A stretch of DNA of 64,000 nt, taken from Phylloscopus collybita. Its lineage: Eukaryota; Chordata; Aves; Passeriformes; Phylloscopidae. Every line of letters starts with the position of its first letter. The stretch's first letter is position 1. Both the position numbers and the translations under genes were made by a program. Shown here piece after piece: positions 1 to 9,118 of the stretch. The notes under the pieces were generated by a model that was not told where the DNA came from, did no database searches, and saw only the letters and a program-made list of their open reading frames with translations. The DNA lies in NCBI GenBank assembly GCA_027886175.1, contig JAJNNQ010000019.1, positions 12,200,501 through 12,264,500 on the forward strand, given 5' to 3'.

Positions 1-3000
1 CTCACTTACAAGAGAACTTTAAGGGTCCTTCTCCTCTCCTTCCCCATCTCAACACCACCTCCTCAAATGTGCAACACAATCGCATGGCAAACAAGTTTAG
101 GGGACTACTCTTACTCAAACCCAGATAATCTAAAAAGTCCTTTTGGGAGACACAGAGCTTCCAATTGGGTCTGTTCCTCTTTCCAGTTCCTCACACAGCA
201 ACCCAAACACCATCACTACACAGCACACAATGCAAGAATAAGTAATGAATACTCTTTCTAACTGCTACTGAAAAAATACTCTGGAGTACTCAGAGCACCA
301 CAGCCTATATGGCTTTCTGGAAAGAAGTAAGGTATCAACTTGTAACAATTTCACATGACCTTACCTTAGCATATTTAAAAAATAATGAGTACACCACAGT
401 TAGAATCAGATCTTGCTTTGCAAAGAGGCAGAATAGAAGGACTGTTTTGTTCTGGAGAGTTATGCTCTTCTACACAACTGCTCTTTCTGAAGAGGCCACT
501 AAGCATTGTTCAAGTTTTAGCTGTGTAACAGCTCTTCATTCCAAATGGAACAGGTAAATAAAGCTCCTGCTCCAAACTGAAACATGACAGCAGCTGTCAA
601 TCCTTGTGTCCAACTGGGTCCATATTTCACCTGTGCCAGTAAGATCCAGATCACTACAAGGAGCTGGAAAAAGACCAACTGCAAATCTGACTACTTTATT
701 CACTTGGTACATTTGCTACTAATTCAGCTTTTCATTCTCTTGCCCCACATTAATTTGGCCTTATGAACACAAAAAAATTGAGATAAGTATTTAAACAAAG
801 TTTGTTAAACAGCCAACTTTTAACAAAATGTTATGCTATTGTAAGTCTTTATATCAGTAAAAAAACTATTAAAGGGAACAGCTTTTCTCAAGGAGTTTCA
901 ATTTCCTGCCCTCTTAATTTAAGTTCAGAGCACACAGTGGTGATCTGGAAGCTGAAGTTCCTCATCAAGCACATGCCAGCAAAGTATTAAAACATACTTG
1001 AAGCAACAGGTCAACAGGCAAGTCACACTCTGTATGCTGGAGATGAGCTCAAATTGGAATTCTTGTATTGGCTTCGGACAAGTTGTACTCAAACTTCAGA
1101 ACAGATCAGTGAAAGATATTCCAGAAGTTCCAGAATGAAGCACACAGCTCTCAATCATTACATTTTTGTATTCTTAACCTACCATCCTGTGAAGCAATGC
1201 TTCACTCATTCTCCAATGGCTCATCTTTTTAAAAAAAATATAATTTTCATCTAAATACAGAAATTCATTTAACTTGAAATTAATGGAGACAAATATAGAA
1301 GAATCACATCAGCATTTTAAGATTGTATTTTAGGACAACTGCAACACTTACAGTTGCACACTGAGATAGCAAAGCCTTAGGAGAGAAAGCAGTAGTGTGT
1401 CCAATGCTTTGGAAGTAATTATACCTTGTATATGGAATAATTATGCAAATCAGTTAATATTCTGTAATACACTAACTGGCAACACAACCAAGAAGAATTA
1501 GCATAGAACTGAGTTAAGCACCTTGATCCTTTGGACCACAGCTGCACACAGTAATGTAGGTAAGGCTCTTATCTTTGACCAGCTTCATGCACTCCCCAAG
1601 CAGAAGCCCAATCCTGCTCAGCAAGGACATGCAAAGCTCTGCTTTAGAAACATTTCAAGAACACAGAAGTTGTCACACATACATCACTTAGATTCCCTGA
1701 AAATACATAAAGCCAACACCTGAGCTAGCCTTACACAACATAATACAGACTACTGTCAGCTGCCACAGGGTGTAAAATGGCAATAACACGTTTGAAAGAG
1801 CACCAACAAAAGCACCACTTGGAGTGTGCTGATGAAACTGTGTGCTCGGCCACAACTACCTTATGCCAACTCTTAATAAATCCATCAGCTTGTCACATTT
1901 GCTTGTTTGATGGATTACTCCACCAGCTTGCTTGTTTGAATATTCAAACAAGAAAACACCATATCTATGTATGTGAGGTAACAGAGCATAATACTTTCAC
2001 AGATGCTTATCTCCCATACTCAATTACATGGCCCAAAGACTAGATCCTTCTTTTTCTTTATTAATACAAGCAACTTTCTGGATGTTTTTTAAGGGAAGGA
2101 GGAAAGTCCTAAGAAGTAACTACCTGTTATAAGTGCTTGGCAGACACAGCCATGCCTGGCTGCAGAGCCAAATGCTATGTTCAAATCCAGTTCTCCTTTG
2201 TATTGCCAAGACTCTGTTCTCTCTCCCAGCTCTCTGGTAACCAGGCAGAGGACAAACCCTTCCAGGGCTGAAGATCATCATCATCATCTTGCTTATAATA
2301 ATAATACAAAATGCTGTTCTTAAGGCAATTATCAGCAGGACACCTCTTTAGCAGCAATAGGAGAATAATTCATGCAGTGAGGGTTAACCAACTGTCCCTT
2401 ACATAAAACCGTGGAAGTGTTCACTGCCCTGAAGATCTTGCTTATGCAAACCAAAATAAATCTTAAATATAGAGAAAACTAAATGATCCTGGGACTGAAG
2501 CAAAGGAGTTTCAGGAGATTCAGATAGCAATGGACAAATGTTAGACAATCATTGACCCTTCTGCTGGATATACTGTATGATGGATCATTTACAATAATAC
2601 CTGCTATTACTGAACAAGCAAACAGCATTTCATTAAAGAGCTCAATAGTCTGGGTGGACAAATCCATGAACCACAAGAAAACTGCCTGTAAATAAGAACA
2701 ATTACAGGCACATTAAAAAGAGAAAGCAGTTAGGCTGGAGGATTGAAAACCCTCAGCTAAGGATGCATGGGATCCTGCCTATTTCTGGGCAAATCATGAG
2801 CATTCTACAGGCAGAGAGCAACTAGAAGTCAACAGTAAGGTCTGTAACTGTAGGGTGAACGACTGGGGTGCATTTATCACATTAGTGTCCTGCAGACAGC
2901 ATGAGGTAGCAGACAGCAACATAAGACTGGAAGTCAACAAATGCAGAATTTTTAACTGTTACCAGCACAATGTGACTTGGTTTACTTGACAGAAATATCT

Positions 3001-6000
3001 TACTAGCTTCCCTCATCTGTGACCTGGGAATGAAGTGCAAGGTCTCATTACATGCTTTAGGCTACAACAGCGAGAAATTGCAATGACAATAGAAGCAGTA
3101 ATTCACTCTGTTTTACCAATAATTTACCCTCCTCTTTACAGATTGTACAATTAGTAGCACTAAAGAAAACATGCTGTTTATCAACCAGAACTTCTCCCCT
3201 GCCTAGTTCTATTGGGGCTCATGACAACAGCTCCTTTTAGTCCTTCCTTTTCCCCAAACACTAAAAATCCTTTCTCCTTACATAGGTGTAGCATCAGAAT
3301 AAATAACAGAGGACCCAAGTGCCTACCTCTAAAATAAATTTTAAGGTGTTATAATGCTTTCCTATTACAATCAATTCTAAACAAGATGATTTGCTCTCCA
3401 TTTAAAAAGAAATTAAACTATTACATACTGGGGCAATTAATCAAGCTTGTGAAGTGTATGGAAACAGCTCTGCATCACTTCACCTCCCACTCTACAACAC
3501 AAGGGAGAGCAAACACATTCCTGCTGGGCCACTAGAAAGGTGTGGCTAAGAGCAGTACTAGCAAAGCCGTTAGAGCTCAGTTAGGTGAACAAAACTGAAC
3601 TGGAAGGAGCATGGAACAAAACAGGACTATGGCAACTGTCATATTCCTATTACTGGCAAGAAATTGAAAGGCTCTCTCCTTTAAATTTTAAGTAAAAGCA
3701 AGTGACAACTACCTCACTCAGCTGAACTAATGTAAATGAACATCTGGATAATACTGTCCTAACTCCATTCAGATCTGTCACCTTCATCCTTTTTTTTCAT
3801 GAGACTATTTCTTATCCTTTGATGTGTGGAAAGGTGCTCTCTCACATTAAGGTCATGCACGCAGAAGATCACAAAAGCTAAGAATGGCTGCAAAGTCTCA
3901 CGACACTGTTACACAGGCAGCAATCTGATCTCAAAAGGTCCAAAGGTCTTCCGGCCTGCCTGATGTGTCCTGTATGTCTGTGACAGAAAGCAGGCAAAAA
4001 TGTTAACATGACATCTTATTTTGAGAGAAGTTATGCAATGAGAAGTCCAGCTGGCCTTGCCACCTATATACACACAAACACTGTGTTCTGCTTTGAGCTG
4101 AACCCCCTTGTGCAGGTTAACAACATGCAGGAACCTTTCAGGAAAATAAGAATCAGCAGTTTCTGCTTCAAGAAGAGGAAATTCAACAGAACTAAAGAGA
4201 GATGGTGGCCTGGCTTTGAACTTGGCCACCAAGCCAAGCTGATACCTTCAAGTTTCTGAGACGTTAAAACCTGTTTTAACAGGGTCTTTAAATATTCCTT
4301 GGGTGTGGTTTTTTTTGGTGTTTTTGGTGGTGTTTTAGCCATAGGGTTTTCTTTGTAGAATTCCCCTAGAAATCTCACAGGGAACACAAAGCACATGTAC
4401 TTGTCCAATGAGACTTAAAAGTGAAGTTACCAAGTTGCATAATATTCTGTATTTCCACAGCCAGGACTCCTGAAATTGCTCTCAGTGACTACAACAGCTT
4501 TTGCCAGTTCTGTTATCATACAGTGAGGATAACCTTGGTTCAGGCCCAAACTTGGTGATTTGATTATCAAAGTACTGATACACCTATACCAATAAAAATA
4601 TGACTTTTCTTGTGTAAGCGGCTTCTAAACCACACCAGGCAGCCTGCAGATGCTCAGTCTCATGCAGCTCACAAGCAGTAAACGCAACACTTGGCCTCAA
4701 GTTTCACCACAACTGCAGGATTGTTTCAGAAGAAGCACGGGGTAACCTGAACCCTCTGCCATGGTGCCACAATATCTGGGACTGCTCTCACCAGAGCATC
4801 CAGAGACAAAGCAGCAGATCCCTCGCTGCAGCGGAGCAGTGGGAGAGAGGGAGACCAGACTCCTTCCCACCTGCCAAACGTTCCTGCAGCTCACACTCCC
4901 ACCAGCAGCTCGAGTGTGTGACATGTGCCTCTGCTCTCTGTCACAGCAACTGGCCATCTCCTGCCTGGAATGCTGAGGCAATACAGTTACACCGCAGCCC
5001 TCACCTAAGCCTATGACAAAAGAGAATCGAACAAGAAATCTCTGACATTGCCTCAGGAGTGACTCAGAACTGCCACCTGACTCACCAACTTTGCACCAAG
5101 CACCACGCTGGCCCTGAGCCATCAGAAACCTCTGCCATATAAACAGAGTTCACTGTCCTGGAGCCAGCGAGCTGAACACAGAGGGCTGCATTTATTTTCC
5201 AACTGTTTAGTTTACTTTCCAATTCAGTTTTGAATTACTGGGGAAAAAGAACCCATACAAGTGAACACAAAAGTGAAAAGCTGCCTTCTTAAGTTAATTT
5301 ATTCGCACAATAATATGAAATAGAATTTACTCCAGAAGAAATAAAGAGTATGTAGGTCTGCACCTTCTAAACTATAAACTAACTAGAAATTCAATATAAT
5401 TTCACATACTTGAACTCTTGAACACACCGCAGTACCCATTAAGAAATTGGAGGGTAGAAGAATTTTGACAGTTATTTTGAAATTGCAAGAATAAACCTTA
5501 TGGCAATCAGATTTTACTAGGTATAGACAGGTTTTATTAATTATTTGATTTAAACTGCAACCTTATTCATAATGCCCAGCCAGAAACAAGGTATTACTGT
5601 TCAGTCAAACCTAATCAAGGTACTTAATATTTAAGGGAGGGAGTTGCACTGTCATTGAAAAGCAGTGAAGTTAACAAAGGGAAGAACAAGACAATAACAA
5701 AAGGATTCCACCACATCCTAGAACAGTACATCTAATACTCTATCATGGAGTCTTCCTCCTAAACTTCAAATACAATAAGACTACCAGTCAGTATCTAAAA
5801 TAACAGTCTCATGCACAACAGGATGTAGATCCATACTCTGGAGTTACAAGAAAATGCTACCATAAAAAAACAAGAGGTGATTGTGGTGTGAGGAGAATTA
5901 CAAAGCAGAATTTACCTGATGAACTTCATTGTCCAATTCCAACCACACCAGAGAAATGTAGAGACCAAATACTTCAAAAACACTAAATACAAATCTAAAT

Positions 6001-7374
6001 TTCTTATATGTATTTTGCAGTTGCTAACTTATTTTTTGGTTCTAAGACTTTGATGAATGTTAACAAGCTACCATTTTTACCTGGGTTTTTGCATTTAAAG
6101 TAACCCACAGTTATTTGTCATCACTTACAGAACCTCCACACACTGAAGTATCTGAGGATTGTGTAAGAAAAGTCCTCCATGTTGAAATAGCTGACCTAAC
6201 CAAGTTCTCAGCCACTGAAGCACAAAAAGGATAAAAAAACAAACCCTAGATGAGTAAATTGAAACTCTAAGATAAGTATCAGCTGAATATGGAACCAAGA
6301 TGCAGAGCCCAAAACCACTATCAAGGTTTGAACTAGGAAAATTTCAAGCTATTTGCACATTTTCAAAATCCTCATATAATCATATCCCTTTCTTAAGGAA
6401 AGAAGGGCAGTTTTTTGTTAGTTCAGTATGCTGCTGCCACAGCATCAGCTGTTATTTATGAGGCAGATTATACCATTTAGCTTCCTCTGCAGAGAATTTT
6501 GTAAGTCATGGCCTTAAGACAGAAGACATTATGACAAATCTGCACCACACACAATGGGACTATTGATCCTGATGTCTCTAAATACTATTTACTCTGCAGG
6601 CTCCACTTTCCTCCTGCCCCTCCTCCCCCCCCTTTTTTTTTAAATAAACAATCTGCTTTATTTGGATAATGTTATTCCCAGAAAACTGAAGTTTATTCAA
6701 AAACCCGATTTTTTATTATTGGAAATGTTCACTTCCTGCACCTGTTCTGGAAATAGAATGTCTTTTCAAATTCAGATTTTAATGTTCTGTTGGACTTAAT
6801 AATTTATACCCTTAGAAGCAAACATTTTAAAAACAGTGACAATATTAAAATGCTACAGCGATCATTAACTCTACAGACAAAAAAGTACACAATAAAACTT
6901 AGTCAAAACTTTATTTCCCTGAAAGGTCCTGCAACTCAAATCAGGGTTGTACTCCTAAATACCTCATCTGTCATATTATTAAAACTACTCTACCCAGGGT
7001 TGACTTTGTATACAAGAAGCTGTAAAAGTAAGTAACTTCCTCAGGACAAGACCTAATCACAGTGCTTTTTAAATGCCATCCAAATCTTGGCCTAGAAAAG
7101 TCTCAGACTAATACACAGCACCATGAGCAGAACAGTGGATTACCATGAACAAGCTGACACTTCTCTTCAGTTTGCCATCTTTGAGCCTATACATCACACA
7201 GGCCCCTTTAAAATCTTTTTGGAGAAACAAAAATTTTTAAAAAGTTTAAAACAGAACCTCAGTTTTGAAAGACTTTTGACTTGTAAGGGCAGGTACAACT
7301 GTTTGTCTTTAATATCATGTGGTATATACCAATCTACAGACCTTCAGCCAGTTATTCCTCTTAGCATTCCACAA

Positions 7375-7461
7375 TTCATAGAACACAGAATGGTTTGGAT
7401 TGGAAAGTAACTTTAGGGAGATCTAGGCCAACTCCCTGCCATGAGCAGAGACATCTTCAAC
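7375..7461 (-). mobile_element. CR1 LINE 3'-end fragment
   Basis: The plus strand shows the reverse complement of a CR1 3' end. It begins with the tail-like tcatagaacacagaatgg and continues through the 'ggtttggattggaaag...tctaggccaactccctgccatgagcagagacat' type of sequence that is standard for avian CR1. It stops abruptly where a second, differently subtyped CR1 begins. Confidence 0.9.
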
Positions 7462-7770
7462 TCACAGAATTACTGGGGTTGGAAGGGAGCTCTGGAGATC
7501 ATCCAGTCCAACCCCCTGCGACAGCAAGTACACCTGGAGCAGGTTGCACAGGATCACATCCAGCCAGGTTTTGAATATCTCCAGAGAAGGAGACTCCACA
7601 ACCTCTCTGGACAGGCTGTTGCAGAGCTCTGTCACCCTGAAAGTAAAGAATCTTTCCTCATATTCAGACAGAACTTCTGTGTTTCAGTTTATGTCCACTG
7701 CCCCTCGTCCTGTCACTGGACACCACTGAAAAGAATGATGGAGAAGTGCTCCAACCTTCCCCCAACAGAC
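7462..7770 (-). mobile_element. CR1 LINE 3'-end fragment, different subfamily, abutting the first
   Basis: A second CR1 3' end starts with cacagaattactggggttgg and runs through the characteristic text around 'gatcatccagtccaacccc', 'ggagactccacaacctctctgg' and 'gcccctcgtcctgtcac'. It lies in the same antisense orientation. The junction with the preceding fragment suggests one element inserted into or beside the other. The 176-residue open frame over it (7441-7971, plus strand) is antisense to the LINE and is not a gene. Confidence 0.92.
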
Positions 7771-8287
7771 TTATTATTTGAGGAGGCAAACCAACTTTTA
7801 CTAAGTTCTCCACTGTATCAAATTTTTCTCAGGCCAAAAATGAAGGAGCGGCTGACACACGCAATAATGTCATGCTCTCCATCTGCAACAGTGATCACGA
7901 CAACCAAGCCCATAGACAAGTTTTCAGTGGGAGGAGGCTCTATTCAAGGAAACAAACTTGTAAATATCTGAGCTATTTAAATGTGTAAGGGGTGTGAACG
8001 GGCATCTCAGTCCTCTGCCACGTTCCACATCTGAACGGCTCAGGGTTGTGATTCAATAGCAATCACAGGCAAACTGGTCCTCAGGAAGGAGGGAAACACT
8101 TCAGAGAGCATGTGGTGACTTGGGAAGTTCTCTGAAAACGTGCAGGTGATTCTTTACCCCCCTCCTGCTTTGAGAGACTTGACTGTTCCCCCTCAGGGGC
8201 CTAAGGGCCATGCTGGGAGTCAATCCAGCAGAGACAAATTCCAAGGGCTCGAACACCAAAACGGGCACACACAGCCCGGGACCCTCG

Positions 8288-8303
8288 CACAGGAGGGGGC
8301 ACC
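8288..8303 (+). promoter_or_regulatory. CTCF-like site near the CLINT1 promoter
   Basis: cacaggagggggcacc contains AGGGGGCAC with the CA two bases upstream, close to the CTCF core. It is about 400 bp inside intron 1, at the shoulder of the CpG island. Confidence 0.35.
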
Positions 8304-8679
8304 CAAAGCTGAAACCCTGATCGCCAAGACCTGGAAGGGCCCAGATGCGCCCGAGAGGGGCGGGAAAGCAGCCAGCCATAATGGAAAGGCCACAGACTAC
8401 CTGAAAAGCAACCCCTGCCTGTCTGCAGCCCCGGAGGGGCCACAAAGCCAAGACGGGAGGACGCCCAGGGGCCACCGTGGGCAGTCACTGAGGGACAGGG
8501 ACGGAAGCAGGGAGAGACAAGGGGGCCAGGGTCAGCCGGGCACAGAGGGGGTGTGAGGCCGCCACCTCAGCAGGGGAGGGGCCGCGGCCATGTTGGGGGG
8601 GGCGGGGGGAGCGCGGGCCCGGCTGAGGGGCCACGGCCGAGCCGCCCCCGGCCCCCCGCGCGCGCCCCGCCGTACTTAC

Positions 8680-8720
8680 GCCTTGTCCACCAGCTCCCGC
8701 ATTTTCCACATGTTCAGCAT
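8680..8720 (-). CDS. CLINT1: CLINT1 coding exon 1 (partial gene)
   Basis: Seen: reading the minus strand from the ATG at 8720 gives MLNMWKMRELVDK plus the first two bases (GC) of an Ala codon, followed at once by a consensus GTAAGT donor (8679-8674). Known: CLINT1 (epsinR/enthoprotin) begins MLNMWKVRELVDKA and continues into the ENTH domain. It binds PtdIns4P, clathrin, AP-1 and Vti1b, and acts in vesicle traffic between trans-Golgi network and endosomes. The split Ala codon agrees with the next known residues starting TNVV. These residues precede the main ENTH fold, so no catalytic or binding residues are visible here. The start is chosen because it is the only ATG giving this match, and the exon sits inside a CpG island. 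Residue 7 is Met rather than the Val I recall for mammals, a conservative change. No other exon of the gene is in the window; the gene runs off the left edge. Confidence 0.92.
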
Positions 8721-8839
8721 TGCACCGACCGCCCGGAGACCCGCCCGGCCCCGCTCCCTCCGCCGCCGGCCCCAGGAGGCCCCGCTCGCCGCGCTCCGGC
8801 CGCCGCCGCCTCCGCCAAGCCAGGGACGCGGCGCCGCTC

Positions 8840-8847
8840 CCGGAAAT
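8840..8847 (+). promoter_or_regulatory. ETS-family (GABPA-type) core site
   Basis: CCGGAAAT contains the invariant GGAA with the preferred CC upstream. It sits inside the CpG island about 120 bp upstream of the CLINT1 ATG. Such sites are frequent in housekeeping CpG-island promoters. Confidence 0.45.
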
Positions 8848-8869
8848 GAAGGTTCGGGCGGCCGTGCGG

Positions 8870-8888
8870 GCTGCTGGGAGATGGAGTC
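8870..8888 (-). promoter_or_regulatory. Second, weaker ZNF143/SBS-like element
   Basis: The minus strand reads GACTCCATCTCCCAGCAGC, which keeps the CTCCCAGCA half of the SBS consensus but departs from the ACTAC half. It has the same orientation as the stronger element 64 bp away, so the pair could act together or one could be a decayed duplicate. Confidence 0.4.
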
Positions 8889-8933
8889 CTGGGAAGGGGG
8901 GGCCGGGCGCGGAGCCTGCGGGGCGCCGCGGGG

Positions 8934-8952
8934 GCTGCCGGGAGTGGTAGTT
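8934..8952 (-). promoter_or_regulatory. ZNF143/SBS-like element (proximal to GC box)
   Basis: The minus strand reads AACTACCACTCCCGGCAGC. This closely matches the ACTACAATTCCCRGCATGC-type element bound by ZNF143 and THAP11/HCFC1 at many CpG-island promoters. It has the key ACTAC and CCCGGCA blocks at the expected spacing. It lies about 215-230 bp upstream of the CLINT1 ATG. Confidence 0.6.
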
Positions 8953-8991
8953 CGCGGCTGTGCGCGCGGGGCCTGTCAGGAGCGGTTCTGA

Positions 8992-8998
8992 GGGGCGG
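8992..8998 (+). promoter_or_regulatory. GC box (Sp/KLF type)
   Basis: GGGGCGG at the distal side of the promoter matches the Sp1/KLF core. Short GC boxes are expected by chance in so GC-rich a stretch, so support is positional only. Confidence 0.3.
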
Positions 8999-9013
8999 CT
9001 GGCGGGCCGGGTC

Positions 9014-9118
9014 GATGCTGATCGGAGTGATGCTGATCGGAGTGATGCTGATCGGAGTGATGCTGATCGCAGTGATGCTGATCGGAGTGATGCTGATCGC
9101 AGTGATGCTGATCGGAGT
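9014..9118 (+). repeat. 15-bp minisatellite, seven units, at CLINT1 promoter edge
   Basis: Seven head-to-tail copies of the unit gatgctgatcggagt start at 9014, 9029, 9044, 9059, 9074, 9089 and 9104. Units 4 and 6 carry a G-to-C change (gatcgc) and the others are identical. A partial eighth start ('ga') follows before unique sequence resumes. Because the period is a multiple of three, the array reads open in several frames, giving repeats such as MLIGV, DADRS or (minus strand) ITPIS. I regard these as artefacts of the period. Near-identity of the units suggests recent expansion and likely length polymorphism. Confidence 0.97.

Larger units (their letters stand above)
1..8679 (-). other. CLINT1: CLINT1 intron 1, 5' portion (truncated at window edge)
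   Basis: Everything left of the exon 1 donor is intron. I looked on the minus strand for the next conserved stretch of the ENTH domain (TNVVMNYSEIES, then the NDDPWGPSG segment) and did not see it, so intron 1 is longer than 8.6 kb. The content is AT-rich unique sequence with short homopolymers. There is a G/T-rich tract at about 4308-4340 and an ATC triplet run at about 2274-2288. Two CR1 fragments lie at 7375-7770, and a GC-rich shoulder of the promoter island runs from about 8150 to 8670. Small open frames scattered through it have no splice context or recognisable domains. Confidence 0.85.
8721..9000 (-). promoter_or_regulatory. CLINT1: CLINT1 5' UTR and core promoter region
   Basis: This is the CpG-rich segment immediately upstream (higher coordinates) of the CLINT1 start codon. 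No TATA box is seen, which fits a dispersed CpG-island promoter. It carries an ETS-type core (8840-8847), two ZNF143/SBS-like elements (8870-8888 and 8934-8952) and a GC box (8992-8998). The transcription start cannot be fixed from sequence. It probably lies between 8721 and about 8860, because the ETS and SBS-like elements normally sit just upstream of or at the start. Such promoters often also fire divergently, which would give a plus-strand transcript toward the gene desert. That is inference. Confidence 0.75.

Noticed and set aside
4697..5122. 141-codon minus-strand frame in intron 1
   Set aside because: Cys/Ser/Gly-rich with no recognised domain, no splice context, and overlapping frames on the other strand.
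7441..7971. 176-codon plus-strand frame
   Set aside because: It is antisense to the two CR1 fragments at 7375-7770; the protein text is simply translated CR1 tail.
1..8600. Possible CLINT1 exon 2 and further exons
   Set aside because: I looked for the reverse complement of the conserved ENTH segment (around NDDPWGPSG) and for matching splice sites and found none.
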